Source: Rodentibacter ratti (GTDB lineage: Bacteria > Pseudomonadota > Gammaproteobacteria > Enterobacterales > Pasteurellaceae). From it: a stretch of 45,662 bases of DNA. The notes below the pieces were generated by a model, which did no database searches, was not told where the DNA came from, and saw only the letters and a list, made by a program, of their open reading frames with translations. The stretch is taken from positions 1 to 45,662 of the forward strand of contig NZ_MLAJ01000011.1 in NCBI RefSeq assembly GCF_002000485.1, read 5' to 3'. A program made the position numbers and the translations under genes. Positions 28,810 to 37,968 of the stretch are shown piece by piece. Every line of letters starts with the position of its first letter. Within the stretch, counting starts at the first letter, position 1.

Positions 28810-29633
28810 TGACAAAAATATACGATTTACATTGTCATAGCACCGCATCGGATGGCGTATTAAGTCCCACTGAAGTGGTGCAACGGGCTGCAGAGCAAGG
28901 CGTAAATGTGTTGGCATTATGCGATCATGATACGGTTTGTGGAATTGATGAGGCTCGCTTGGCGGCAAAAGAAGTGGAAATCGAATTGATAACCGGTGTG
29001 GAGATTTCCACCACTTGGGAAGGGCGGGGAATTCATATTGTGGGGCTGAATTTTGATCAAACTCACCCGAAAATGACCGCACTTTTGGCAACGCAAAAAG
29101 CCCTACGTGAGAAAAGAGCGGTAGAAATTGGGGCTAAATTAGAAAAAGCGGGAATCCCTAATGCCTATGAAGGGGCAAAAGCCTTAGCGAATGGGGAAGT
29201 GACACGCGCTCATTATGCCCGATATTTGGTACAAATCGGCAAAGTGTCGAATGACGGACAGGCTTTCAAACGCTATTTAGGGCAGGGTAAATCCGCTTTT
29301 GTTAAAGCAGAATGGGTGGATATTCCCACTGCCATAGAAACCATTCAGGCGGCAGGCGGAATGGCGGTCATTGCGCACCCTTTGCGTTACAATCTAACGG
29401 GAAAATGGATTCGCAAATTAATCACCGATTTCAAAACTTGGGGCGGTGATGCTATGGAAATTTCCGGCTACGGACAAACCAAAGACCAACGCCAAATGCT
29501 CGCCCGTTGGGCAAATGAGTTTGGTTTATTAGGTTCGGTAGGATCCGATTTCCATTTTCCTTGTGGTTGGGTAGAGTTAGGACGGAATTTAGATTTGCCT
29601 GAAGGCGTAGAGCCAATTTGGACACGGTTTTAG
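28809..29633 (+). CDS. rnm: PHP-domain 5'-3' exoribonuclease, RNase AM type
   Basis: 274 residues of the PHP family, similar to E. coli YciV (RNase AM). Metal-binding motifs are DLHCHSTASDG at the N-terminus, ALCDHDTVCGIDEA, TGVEISTTWEGRGIHIVGL, AVIAHPLRYN and GSDFHFPCG near the end. RNase AM trims 5' ends of rRNAs, and the family also acts as 3',5'-nucleotide bisphosphatase. It is coupled to pyrD through TAATG. An inverted REP pair begins 2 bp after its stop codon. Confidence 0.88.
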   Translation: MTKIYDLHCHSTASDGVLSPTEVVQRAAEQGVNVLALCDHDTVCGIDEARLAAKEVEIELITGVEISTTWEGRGIHIVGLNFDQTHPKMTALLATQKALREKRAVEIGAKLEKAGIPNAYEGAKALANGEVTRAHYARYLVQIGKVSNDGQAFKRYLGQGKSAFVKAEWVDIPTAIETIQAAGGMAVIAHPLRYNLTGKWIRKLITDFKTWGGDAMEISGYGQTKDQRQMLARWANEFGLLGSVGSDFHFPCGWVELGRNLDLPEGVEPIWTRF

Positions 29634-29634
29634 T

Positions 29635-29715
29635 GTAGGGACACACTGCGTGTGTCCGTTACAAAATCAAATTATTTCAAGATGTTATAAGCGGACTCAC
29701 GCAGTGTGTCCCTAC
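29635..29715. repeat. REP pair, inverted, between convergent rnm and gpmB-like gene
   Basis: Copies at 29635-29658 and 29692-29715 are 33 bp apart. The second has one change in the core (GGACTCAC). The pair sits directly behind the rnm stop codon and may double as a transcription end. Confidence 0.9.
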
Positions 29716-29763
29716 AAATCCCAAGCGTAATGCTGAAAAATAAGATAAAAAATGACCGCTCTT

Positions 29764-30393
29764 TTACCCTAAATGCCCCGCATCATTCACTTTTTCAACA
29801 CTAAAGCCTTTTTCGCTGTCATAATGCACAATGCTAATGGCAGTGTTGAGCAGGGAAATGGATTTGCCTTCCTCTCGGTGATTTTGCCAAGTCGCACCGC
29901 CGAATAGGGCGAGGAGTAAGCGTAATGTATGACCGTGAGAAACCACCAAAATATTGCCTTCATGGTGGATTTGAATAATGTCTTCTATCGCTTTCATGGC
30001 TCGCTTGGCGAGTTGTTCGTAGGTTTCTCCACCATTTGTTTTGGCTTTGTAATTTGCCGGATCCGCGATCATTTGTTTAAATTCAGCTTGTTCACGCAAA
30101 GATTCAACCCATTGACCTTCCCACTTTCCAAAAAATTGTTCGTTTAACCCTTTGTGTTGAAAAAGCGGAATATTGCGTTCAGCAATAATCTGTTCAGCCG
30201 TATCAATCGTGCGTTTTAATATGCTGGAATAAGCCGCCACAAAGGGAATGTGTTTTAATGCCATTCCTGCTTTTTGAGCCCCTAAAATGCCTTGTTCGGT
30301 GAGGGGAGAGTCGCCATGTCCTTGCATTAAACCCTGTTCATTCCAAACCGTTCTGCCGTGGCGGATAAAATAAAAAGTCAGTTGTTTTTTCAT
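29764..30393 (-). CDS. gpmB: Histidine phosphatase, phosphoglycerate mutase-like (GpmB family)
   Basis: 209 residues of the histidine phosphatase superfamily. The phospho-acceptor motif is FIRHGRTVWNEQGLMQGHGDSPLTEQG (His12), the second Arg/Glu region is YSSILKRTIDTAEQI, and the second catalytic His is in VVSHGHTLRLLLA. The GpmB label is conventional: the E. coli protein of this name is not an efficient mutase, and the true substrate could be another phosphoester. It stands alone, convergent with rnm and downstream of the efflux operon terminator. Confidence 0.85.
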   Translation of the reverse strand: MKKQLTFYFIRHGRTVWNEQGLMQGHGDSPLTEQGILGAQKAGMALKHIPFVAAYSSILKRTIDTAEQIIAERNIPLFQHKGLNEQFFGKWEGQWVESLREQAEFKQMIADPANYKAKTNGGETYEQLAKRAMKAIEDIIQIHHEGNILVVSHGHTLRLLLALFGGATWQNHREEGKSISLLNTAISIVHYDSEKGFSVEKVNDAGHLG

Positions 30394-30404
30394 CTTTATA
30401 AACC

Positions 30405-30440
30405 GAGTAAAAAATAAGGAAGCCGAAACTTCCTTATTGT
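30405..30440 (-). terminator. Terminator of the macAB-OMF efflux operon
   Basis: On the minus strand AATAAGGAAG and CTTCCTTATT pair perfectly (10 bp) around a 6-base loop, then comes TTTTTTA. It lies just behind the outer membrane factor gene. Confidence 0.85.
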
Positions 30441-30446
30441 GAGGGA

Positions 30447-31814
30447 TTAACGGGAATAATAACCCGCCATTGAGCTATATACGGCGTTTTCTGCCTGAAT
30501 TAAGCTATATTTTGCTTGCAAAATAGCAAGCTGTGAGGTTTTTTCGGTGTTGGCCGCATTTAGCCATTCGCGCAATTCGGACACCCCGGCGTTATAGCGA
30601 TTACGATAATATTGTGTGATACGTTTATTGTAGTTAAAGGTTTTTTGCTGATTCGCAAAGGCACTTTGGGCTTGAGTGAAAGCAAAATAGTTGGTATCCA
30701 CATCATTTAATGCGGTAGTGATACTTTGCTCGTAATTTAAACGTGCGGTTTCATAATCGGCTTCAGAGATTTTCACATTCCATTTCACCGTATTCCAATT
30801 TAAGAACGGCAAACTAATTCCCACTGTCCCACCTGCAACAGGGCTATGAAGAGCGTTGCCGACTTTGTTCCCCGTTGAGCTTAAACTACCGCCCAAGGTG
30901 ATTTCCGGGAACCAACCTTTTTCTGTGGCTTTAGCATTTTTAAATGCACTGCTTAAGCGGTATTGATTACCTTTCACATCAGGACGATTGGCGATCACCG
31001 AAACCGGCACATTCAAATTCACGCCCACGTTTTTCACTTTAAGAATATGTGGGAAAGTGATATTGAGCGCTTCTTCCGGTTTTAAATTCAGTAAATTACG
31101 CAGGGTTTGTTCCGCCGTTTTACGTTGGGTTTGATAGTTGATTAAACTATTACGTGCGCTTAAAACCGACTGTTGGGCTTGATCCACACTTGCTGCATCG
31201 GCAACACCTTGGCTTAAGCGGCGTTGCATAATATTGCTGATGTCATTGTAATATTTGATGCTTTCTTGTGTGGTACTGATGGCATCATTTAAATAGGCGA
31301 TTTGATAATAGGTCGTCACCACAGAGTTGATTAAAGACAATTTTGTCGCTTCTAAATCTTGTGTGGTGGCTTTGTGTGTCCATTCTGCCGCATCGGCAGA
31401 ATCCGCTAAACGACGCCATAAATCAAGGGTATAAGCCACATTGAGTGAACCGCCGTGTGAAATTGTTGAACTTGCGGAAGTATCAATACGGCGTTGTGCA
31501 CCTGATGAGGTTGAACCGCTAAAAGTTGGCACTAAATTTGCCCCTACTAGGTTTGCATTATAAAGGGCACGATTAACGGCAACGGCGGCTTTGGCAAGAT
31601 CTTTATTGTTCAATAACGCTTGTTCGACCACTCGGTTAAGTTGTGCATCATTATAAAGTGCCCACCAATTTTCTTTCACATTGAATTGCTTGGTGATTTC
31701 TTCATATTTTTGATAGTCCGCTTGGCTGGCTTGGTAAGAATCGCCAATATTGGCACAGCCGGCAAGGGTGGTCGCCATGACAATAGCAAGGGACAATTTT
31801 TTCATTTTTAACAT
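30447..31814 (-). CDS. Outer membrane efflux lipoprotein (TolC/NodT family)
   Basis: I choose the ATG at 31814, with TAAAGGAAAA upstream. An extra 17-residue N-terminus is possible but would spoil the signal peptide. From there 455 residues: signal sequence with lipobox LAGC (cysteine near residue 20), then two repeats of the outer-membrane-efflux fold (long helical hairpins such as NRVVEQALLNNKDLAKAAVAVNRALYNANLVGANLVPTF). It should form the trimeric exit duct for MacAB, which lies just upstream in the same operon. The gap to macB is 75 bp and contains an uptake-signal-type hairpin that could weaken readthrough. Being a lipoprotein, it is NodT-like rather than a TolC proper. Confidence 0.93.
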   Translation of the reverse strand: MLKMKKLSLAIVMATTLAGCANIGDSYQASQADYQKYEEITKQFNVKENWWALYNDAQLNRVVEQALLNNKDLAKAAVAVNRALYNANLVGANLVPTFSGSTSSGAQRRIDTSASSTISHGGSLNVAYTLDLWRRLADSADAAEWTHKATTQDLEATKLSLINSVVTTYYQIAYLNDAISTTQESIKYYNDISNIMQRRLSQGVADAASVDQAQQSVLSARNSLINYQTQRKTAEQTLRNLLNLKPEEALNITFPHILKVKNVGVNLNVPVSVIANRPDVKGNQYRLSSAFKNAKATEKGWFPEITLGGSLSSTGNKVGNALHSPVAGGTVGISLPFLNWNTVKWNVKISEADYETARLNYEQSITTALNDVDTNYFAFTQAQSAFANQQKTFNYNKRITQYYRNRYNAGVSELREWLNAANTEKTSQLAILQAKYSLIQAENAVYSSMAGYYSR

Positions 31815-31889
31815 TGTTTTTTCCTTTATAAATCGTGAAAAAAGTGCGGCTGATTTTAACCGCATTTTAGGGTTTTACAAAATCTATTT

Positions 31890-33821
31890 CTACTCTCGGG
31901 CGAGGGCGGTAATCGGGTTCAATTTTGCCGCCCGTTTTGCCGGCATGTAACCAAATACTACACCGATGAGCGTTGAAAATAACACGGCAGTGATAATAGA
32001 AGCAGTGGAAAATGCCATCGTGAAATCCTTCATAAATAGGTTAAATAGTAATCCGATTAAACCGGAAAGCAAAATACCCGTAATGCCGCCTATTAAACAA
32101 ATCAATACCGCTTCAATTAAAAATTGCTGCAAAATATTGGTTTGACGGGCGCCAATCGCCATTCGTACGCCAATTTCTTTGGTGCGTTCCGTGACGGAAA
32201 CCAGCATAATATTCATCACACCAATGCCGCCGACAATCAGCGAAATAAAGGCAATGGAGGAAATCAGTAGTTTCATTGTGCCGGTGGTGCTTTCAATAGT
32301 TTGTTTAATGGTGTCACTATTCATCACAAAAAAATCTTTTTTGCCGTGGCGTAAGCTGAGTAATTCAGTGATGCCTTTTTCCGCCACAGTGGAATTTACA
32401 TCATCGGCAATTTTCACGGTGATGGAGCTGATTTTTTTGCTGCCGGAAATACGGTTCATCACCGTGGTGTAAGGCGCATAAACATTCAAAGAACTGCTTG
32501 CACCACCCATTTGTCGGTCCGATACCACACCAATAATCCGCAAGGGGCGTTTATTAAACATCACTACTTTGCCTAAAGCGGATTCATTTGGGAAAATAGC
32601 TTTTTTAGCACTTTCATCAATTAACGCCACTTGATTATTTTCCAATACATCCTGTGCAGAGAAGAAATTGCCTTGTTTGAGGCTAAGCCCTTCTACATCA
32701 AAATATTGCTCGCCGACCCCTTTTAGGCTGGTAGAGGAGAAGGTTTGATTGCCATACACCAATGTACCACTGGAGGAACTATTTGGCGTGACACTTTGCA
32801 CATAGCTCTGTTGATTTAACGCATTGGCATCATTGACGGTGAGATTTTGCATTTGCTCGGCACGGCGATCGCCAAAACCCGTACCATTGAAAATGGTCAT
32901 GGTGCTGGTGCCGATACCTTTGATATTTTCAAGAATTTTCTGTTGTGAACCGTTGCCTAGTGCCACCACAGAAACCACGGAAGTAATCCCAATGATAATG
33001 CCAAGCATGGTAAGCAACGAACGCATTTTATGAGCCACGATGGCACTGACGGACATTCGAAAGGCTTCAGTGAGCTGATCTTTGCTAAAGCCAAAGTGCG
33101 GTTTAATTTTAACTTGATTTTCAACCGCACTTTTTACCGCTTCTTTTTGAGAATCCGCAATGATTTCGCCGTCTTTAATTTCAATCACTCGGTTTGCACT
33201 GGCGGCAATGTCACGGTCGTGGGTCACCATAATAATGGTATGCCCCTCATGGTGAAGTTGACGCAGGATTTCCATCACATTTTGTCCGCTGTGGGAATCC
33301 AATGCGCCGGTAGGTTCGTCTGCTAAAATAATTTCACCGCCATTCATTAAGGCACGGGCAATACTCACACGCTGTTGCTGACCGCCGGAAAGTTGGTTGG
33401 GTTTATTTTGCCATTTATCGCTTAAACCCAATTTTTCGAGTAATTGTTTTGCCCGATCAAGGCGTTGGGTTTGAGGTATTCCGGCATAAATAGCAGGCAA
33501 TGCCACATTTTCCGCCGCAGTGAGGCTGGAAAGTAAATTATAACGTTGGAAAATAAAACCGAATTTTTGGCTTCGTAGATCGGAAAGTTGATCCGGCGAA
33601 AGTTGATGGGTTTCTTTACCGTCAATTTTGTAAGAACCACTGGTTGCCGTATCCAAACAACCAATGATATTCATCAGTGTGGATTTTCCCGAGCCGGACT
33701 GCCCGATAATCGCCACAAAATCGCCTTTCTCAATAGTAAGGGAAATATTTTTGAGAATGTGGACCAGATTTTCGCCTTCGCCAAAGTAGCGGTTGAGTTG
33801 ATTAATTTCAATAATATTCAT
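31890..33821 (-). CDS. macB: MacB-type ABC transporter (ATPase-permease)
   Basis: 643 residues from the ATG at 33821 (MNIIEINQLNRYFGEG); a TTG one codon earlier is less likely. N-terminal ATPase: Walker [11 protein letters not shown], signature LSGGQQQRVSIARAL, Walker B ILADEPTGAL, H-loop THD. The permease half has a helix near 275-295 (MRSLLTMLGIIIGITSVVSVVALGNG), a large periplasmic domain, and three C-terminal helices with the conserved GIGVMNIMLVSVTERTKEIGVRMAIGAR. It works as a mechanotransmission pump with MacA and an outer membrane duct, exporting macrolides, peptides or lipidic substrates. The natural substrate here is unknown. Gap to macA is 17 bp. Confidence 0.95.
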   Translation of the reverse strand: MNIIEINQLNRYFGEGENLVHILKNISLTIEKGDFVAIIGQSGSGKSTLMNIIGCLDTATSGSYKIDGKETHQLSPDQLSDLRSQKFGFIFQRYNLLSSLTAAENVALPAIYAGIPQTQRLDRAKQLLEKLGLSDKWQNKPNQLSGGQQQRVSIARALMNGGEIILADEPTGALDSHSGQNVMEILRQLHHEGHTIIMVTHDRDIAASANRVIEIKDGEIIADSQKEAVKSAVENQVKIKPHFGFSKDQLTEAFRMSVSAIVAHKMRSLLTMLGIIIGITSVVSVVALGNGSQQKILENIKGIGTSTMTIFNGTGFGDRRAEQMQNLTVNDANALNQQSYVQSVTPNSSSSGTLVYGNQTFSSTSLKGVGEQYFDVEGLSLKQGNFFSAQDVLENNQVALIDESAKKAIFPNESALGKVVMFNKRPLRIIGVVSDRQMGGASSSLNVYAPYTTVMNRISGSKKISSITVKIADDVNSTVAEKGITELLSLRHGKKDFFVMNSDTIKQTIESTTGTMKLLISSIAFISLIVGGIGVMNIMLVSVTERTKEIGVRMAIGARQTNILQQFLIEAVLICLIGGITGILLSGLIGLLFNLFMKDFTMAFSTASIITAVLFSTLIGVVFGYMPAKRAAKLNPITALARE

Positions 33822-33838
33822 CAAATTTTTACCGCACT

Positions 33839-35014
33839 TTAGAACATTCTCGGTCCACGACCACTATTACCAACTTGTTCGCCAACAGCGACTTGTGACA
33901 CGATCACTTTCTCACCTTCCGCTAAACCGGATTTAATTTCCGTTTGAAAATCATTTTGTACGCCGATTTCCACTTCACGCATTTCAGGTTGATTGTTTTC
34001 ACTCAAAATATTGACGAAGGTTTTTCCCTCTCTTTTTTGAATCGCCATATTTGATACCAACAAGACATTTTGCGCATCAGCGATTTTGATATTGTTTTCC
34101 GTTGTCATCCCAATACGCAAAGTGCGGTCAGGATTATCCACAATTAAATTGGCGTAATAATAGACCGCACTTGTACTACTTGATGTGCTTGAACTACTGG
34201 ATGATGTAGAGCTGTTATCACTTTTTGTGGTGGTGGCCGGATCAACGGAGGAAATCACCGATTTATAATGGGTGTTGGGATCGGATAAAATAGTAAAACT
34301 TACCGCTTGTCCGGCTTTGACTTTGGTGATGTCGCCTTCTGAAATTTCCGGTTTCACCAACATTTTATCTAAATCTGCCACTGTCACGATAGTTGGGGTA
34401 GTTTGTGCGGAGTTGACGGTTTGCCCTTCAGAAATCGGTGTAGAAATGATCGTGCCATCAATAGGGGAGGTAATTTGCGTGTAGCCCACGTTGGTTTCTG
34501 CTGTGTTCACTTCAATTTCTGCTTGTTTAATGGATTCTTTTAAAGCATCGACTTCAGATTTTGCCGCATCAAAGGTGTTTTTCGCATTATTTAGCTCATC
34601 AAGCGAGGTGGCTTTTTGCCCATATAATTTTGAATAACGGGAATAGGCGGATTGTGCCACTGTCAGTGAGGTTTCTTTTGCTTTTAATTGTGCTTGATAG
34701 CTCGCAAGGGCGGCTTTTTTCGTGTTCAGGGCGTTAATTTGCGTAGTGGAATCAATATCCGCAATTAAATCGCCTTTTTTCACTTCTTGCCCAAGAGTAA
34801 CGTAAAGTTTGGTGATTTTACCGGAAACCTGTGCCCCGACATCCACTTCATTGATACTGCTGATAGAACCGGAGGCGACAACGGTCTTTTCAATATTCCC
34901 ACGGGTGACTTTTTCAGTCAGATAGGTGGATTGTTGATTGTTATTGTTTGCAAAAAAATAGTAGGCAATTCCGCCTACACTTAAGAGTCCGAGTGTAATA
35001 AAAATTTTCTTCAT
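33839..35014 (-). CDS. macA: MacA-type periplasmic adaptor protein
   Basis: 391 residues. An N-terminal membrane anchor (residues ~1-22), a barrel-sandwich/lipoyl domain split by a long coiled-coil hairpin (about 85-180; KKAALASYQAQLKAKETSLTVAQSAYSRYSKLYG ...), then beta-barrel and membrane-proximal domains (VEIGVQNDFQTEIKSGLAEGEKVIVSQ). Near residues 268-286 there is a Ser/Thr-only stretch (SSTSSSSSSTSSSTS), a low-complexity insert in the beta-barrel region where relatives often have a shorter Ser/Gly-rich loop. It links MacB to the outer membrane factor. A palindromic operator candidate lies 34-51 bp upstream. Confidence 0.94.
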   Translation of the reverse strand: MKKIFITLGLLSVGGIAYYFFANNNNQQSTYLTEKVTRGNIEKTVVASGSISSINEVDVGAQVSGKITKLYVTLGQEVKKGDLIADIDSTTQINALNTKKAALASYQAQLKAKETSLTVAQSAYSRYSKLYGQKATSLDELNNAKNTFDAAKSEVDALKESIKQAEIEVNTAETNVGYTQITSPIDGTIISTPISEGQTVNSAQTTPTIVTVADLDKMLVKPEISEGDITKVKAGQAVSFTILSDPNTHYKSVISSVDPATTTKSDNSSTSSSSSSTSSSTSAVYYYANLIVDNPDRTLRIGMTTENNIKIADAQNVLLVSNMAIQKREGKTFVNILSENNQPEMREVEIGVQNDFQTEIKSGLAEGEKVIVSQVAVGEQVGNSGRGPRMF

Positions 35015-35047
35015 TGAGATTAAATTCCAATTAATTCAATTTTAATT

Positions 35048-35065
35048 AATGAACGTTTGTTCATT
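35048..35065. promoter_or_regulatory. Palindromic operator candidate upstream of macA
   Basis: AATGAACGTTTGTTCATT is a perfect 7-4-7 inverted repeat, 34 bp from the macA start codon. Its size and symmetry suit a TetR/AcrR-type repressor of the efflux operon. No such regulator is encoded in the window. Confidence 0.55.
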
Positions 35066-35277
35066 TTGTGTATTTTAATGATAAATCCCTTGTTTTGCAC
35101 GAAAAATTTGGGAATGAGACAAGCTATTTCTCAATAGGTTTGCCTTAATTGTGAATTTTCACATAGCAAAATTAGCTGAAAATTAGGAAGGCAATCGACC
35201 CAATTTCTCATATCTCGCTTTTTAGCTGTAAAACGTATAGAATAACGAGATTATTTTTCTATTGATTTGAGAAAGTT

Positions 35278-36951
35278 ATGAGCAATACAGAACATGGTTT
35301 AGAAAATGCGGAAAATACACGTCCGCACAATTTTATTACCCAAATTATTGATGAAGACTTGGCAAGCGGTAAACACAAAGAGGTTTACACCCGTTTCCCA
35401 CCTGAGCCTAACGGCTATTTGCATATCGGCCATGCGAAATCCATTTGCTTGAATTTTGGCATTGCGAAAGATTATAACGGTTTATGCAATTTACGTTTTG
35501 ACGATACCAACCCTTTGAAAGAAGATGTGGAATATGTGGATTCCATTAAAGAGGATGTTGAATGGTTGGGCTTCAAATGGGCGGGTGAAGTGCATTATGC
35601 CTCGGATTATTTTGATGCGCTCTATGATTATGCCATTGAGTTAATCAAAAAAGGCTTGGCTTATGTGGACGAGCTTTCTCCAGAAGAAATGCGTGAATAT
35701 CGTGGCACGCTAACAGAGCCGGGTAAAAATAGCCCTTACCGTGATCGCAGTGTTGAGGAAAACTTAGCCTTATTTGAAAAAATGAAAAACGGTGAGTTTG
35801 CGGAAGGAAAAGCCAGTTTACGGGCGAAAATTGATATGGCTTCGCCATTTATGGTGATGCGTGATCCTGTACTTTATCGGATTAAATTTGCCAACCACCA
35901 CCAAACCGGCGATAAATGGTGTATCTATCCGATGTATGATTTCACCCACTGTATTTCCGATGCCATTGAACGCATTACACACTCATTATGCACATTAGAA
36001 TTCCAAGATAATCGCCGTTTGTATGATTGGGTATTGGATAATATTTCTATTGAACGTCCATTGCCGCATCAATATGAGTTTTCCCGGTTAAATTTAGAAG
36101 GGACGCTAACCTCAAAACGTAAATTATTGAAATTAGTGGAAGACGGCATTGTGGACGGTTGGAACGATCCCCGTATGCCGACTATTTCAGGTTTACGCCG
36201 CCGTGGTTACACACCGGCATCTATCCGTGAATTTTGTCGCCGTATTGGGGTCACCAAACAAGATAACGTGGTGGAATATAGTGCATTAGAAGCCTGTATT
36301 CGTGATGATCTCAACCAAAATGCGTGCCGTGCCATGGCAGTGATTGATCCGGTGAAAGTGGTCATTGAAAACTTTGAAGGCGAAGAAATGTTGACTGCAC
36401 CAAACCATCCGAATCGTCCGGAACTAGGCGAGCGTCAATTACCTTTCAGCAAAGAAATCTATATTGATCGTGCCGATTTCCGTGAAGAAGCCAATAAGCA
36501 ATATAAACGTCTTGTTTTGGGTAAAGAAGTGCGTTTACGCAATGCTTATGTGATTAAAGCAGAGCGTGTGGAAAAAGATGCCAATGGCGAAATCAGCACG
36601 ATCTTTTGTACCTATGATCCGGATACATTAGGAAAAAATCCGGCAGATGGTCGTAAAGTGAAAGGAGTGATCCATTGGGTTTCTGCGGTGCATAACCATC
36701 CGGCTGAATTCCGTCTTTATGACAAACTCTTTACGGTTTCAAACCCGGGCGCAGAAGAAGACATTTGTTCAGTGGTCAATCCACATTCCCTTGTGGTAAA
36801 ACATGGATTTGTAGAACAAAGCCTTGGCAATGCAGAAGCGGAAAAAGGTTATCAATTTGAACGTGAGGGCTACTTCTGTGCAGACAGCAAAGACAGCCAC
36901 CCTGAACATTTAGTGTTTAACCTCACCGTTAGCCTAAAAGAAAGTTTTTAG
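35278..36951 (+). CDS. glnS: Glutaminyl-tRNA synthetase
   Basis: 557 residues, standard size. It is a class I synthetase with the HIGH motif in [14 protein letters not shown] (about residues 41-54) and the KMSKS-like loop [11 protein letters not shown]. The [28 protein letters not shown] block is typical of GlnRS/GluRS, and the C-terminal beta-barrel anticodon-binding domains are complete. It charges tRNA-Gln directly. Two opposed uptake signals form the terminator behind it. Confidence 0.98.
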   Translation: MSNTEHGLENAENTRPHNFITQIIDEDLASGKHKEVYTRFPPEPNGYLHIGHAKSICLNFGIAKDYNGLCNLRFDDTNPLKEDVEYVDSIKEDVEWLGFKWAGEVHYASDYFDALYDYAIELIKKGLAYVDELSPEEMREYRGTLTEPGKNSPYRDRSVEENLALFEKMKNGEFAEGKASLRAKIDMASPFMVMRDPVLYRIKFANHHQTGDKWCIYPMYDFTHCISDAIERITHSLCTLEFQDNRRLYDWVLDNISIERPLPHQYEFSRLNLEGTLTSKRKLLKLVEDGIVDGWNDPRMPTISGLRRRGYTPASIREFCRRIGVTKQDNVVEYSALEACIRDDLNQNACRAMAVIDPVKVVIENFEGEEMLTAPNHPNRPELGERQLPFSKEIYIDRADFREEANKQYKRLVLGKEVRLRNAYVIKAERVEKDANGEISTIFCTYDPDTLGKNPADGRKVKGVIHWVSAVHNHPAEFRLYDKLFTVSNPGAEEDICSVVNPHSLVVKHGFVEQSLGNAEAEKGYQFEREGYFCADSKDSHPEHLVFNLTVSLKESF

Positions 36952-36960
36952 TTTTCATTA

Positions 36961-37010
36961 AAACAAGTGCGGTCAAAAACAAGGGTGATTTTGACCGCAC
37001 TTTTTGTTTT
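36961..37010 (+). terminator. Terminator after glnS built from two opposed uptake signals
   Basis: AAGTGCGGTCAAAA (36965-36978) and TTTTGACCGCACTT (36989-37002) form a perfect 14-bp stem with a 10-base loop, followed by TTTG and TTTT. Confidence 0.85.
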
Positions 37011-37069
37011 GTCTGTCATTATGGACAGCATACAGATTGACTTTAAATACAGTCGTAAATAAAAAACTC

Positions 37070-37513
37070 ATGATGAATTTATCTCCTAATTTCTGGCAAA
37101 CTAAATCCCTCCTTGAAATGACTGATTCCGAATGGGAAGCGCTGTGTGATGGTTGCGGGAAATGTTGTTATCGCAAATATATCCAAGGGCGTGGGAAACG
37201 GCAGAAACTTTATTACACCCGTATCGCTTGTAATTTGCTGGATCTGGAAACCGGAAAGTGCGGTCATTATGCAGAACGTTTTAGCCTTGAAAAGGATTGT
37301 ACAAAACTCACGAAAAAGAATTTGCCCGATTTCCACTGGTTGCCTGATACCTGTGCTTATCGGCTTCTTTATGAAGGAAAATCCTTGCCTGAATGGCATC
37401 CGTTAATTTCAGGTGATGAACAATCGGTAAAAAATGCCGGTATTTTTATTGCCAATGGAGTGCATGAAAATGAAGTGATCGATTGGTTTGAATTCGTTAT
37501 TGATGAAGAGTAA
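37070..37513 (+). CDS. YcgN/UPF0260-family cysteine cluster protein
   Basis: 147 residues if read from the ATG at 37070; a longer frame begins at 37004 inside the glnS terminator and is unlikely. The family signature is present: WEALCDGCGKCC near residues 22-33, CNLLDLETGKCGHYAER, DCTKLT and LPDTCAYRLLYEGKSLPEWHPL. The conserved cysteines resemble a zinc or iron-sulfur binding cluster (YkgJ-like), but the function is unknown. It ends the second core block and has its own terminator. Confidence 0.9.
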   Translation: MMNLSPNFWQTKSLLEMTDSEWEALCDGCGKCCYRKYIQGRGKRQKLYYTRIACNLLDLETGKCGHYAERFSLEKDCTKLTKKNLPDFHWLPDTCAYRLLYEGKSLPEWHPLISGDEQSVKNAGIFIANGVHENEVIDWFEFVIDEE

Positions 37514-37565
37514 AAATACAGCGAAAAATCGATATTATGTAGCAGTTGCACAAAGCCGTTTTAAA

Positions 37566-37596
37566 ACAAGGCGACCTTTCCGTCGCCTTTATTTTT
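37566..37596 (+). terminator. Terminator after the YcgN-type gene
   Basis: AAGGCGAC and GTCGCCTT pair around a 6-base loop, then TATTTTT. Confidence 0.8.
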
Positions 37597-37617
37597 GTGG
37601 CTAATTCTGTCATTTTA

Positions 37618-37968
37618 TTAGTGGCGATTATTCCATTTTTGGTAATAAATCTCAACGCTATCTAAGCAGTAAACTAATATTCTGCCAGCAATCACCTCGT
37701 TTTCCCACTGCATTAAACCTTCGATTTCATTTAGCCTTTTCTGTGCTTGGTATTGGGCGTAGGCTTTTGAGTAGCGAGGTTCGACCGGCTCTATTTTTGC
37801 AGGGACTTTGGTTTCCAATAAATCAAAAAATTTGTTGATATTACGCCGTTCACGCCATCTTACCGTATGGCGTTTTATATCATCCCAAATGGAATGGTCG
37901 CCCCATCTCCAAATGTCAAAATCCTCACTGGATTCAAAATAGATCCGCATATCATAATGTAGCTTCAT
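37618..37968 (-). CDS. Unknown 116-residue protein behind a transposase remnant
   Basis: I do not recognise this protein. It is charged and aromatic-rich (YFESSEDFDIWRWGDHSIWDDIKRHTVRWRERRN), with a helical middle (YSKAYAQYQAQKRLNEIEGLMQWENEV), no signal peptide and no membrane segment. It has a good ribosome site (AAGGAG) that lies inside the end of the upstream transposase remnant, and the two frames overlap by 4 bases (ATGA). That coupling suggests a real gene, perhaps a passenger of the element or a chromosomal gene now driven from it. There are no uptake signals. Confidence 0.5.
   Translation of the reverse strand: MKLHYDMRIYFESSEDFDIWRWGDHSIWDDIKRHTVRWRERRNINKFFDLLETKVPAKIEPVEPRYSKAYAQYQAQKRLNEIEGLMQWENEVIAGRILVYCLDSVEIYYQKWNNRH

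Noticed and set aside
31814-31865. Longer N-terminus for the outer membrane efflux lipoprotein
   Set aside because: The extra 17 residues precede a complete lipoprotein signal peptide, and the downstream ATG has the better ribosome site.
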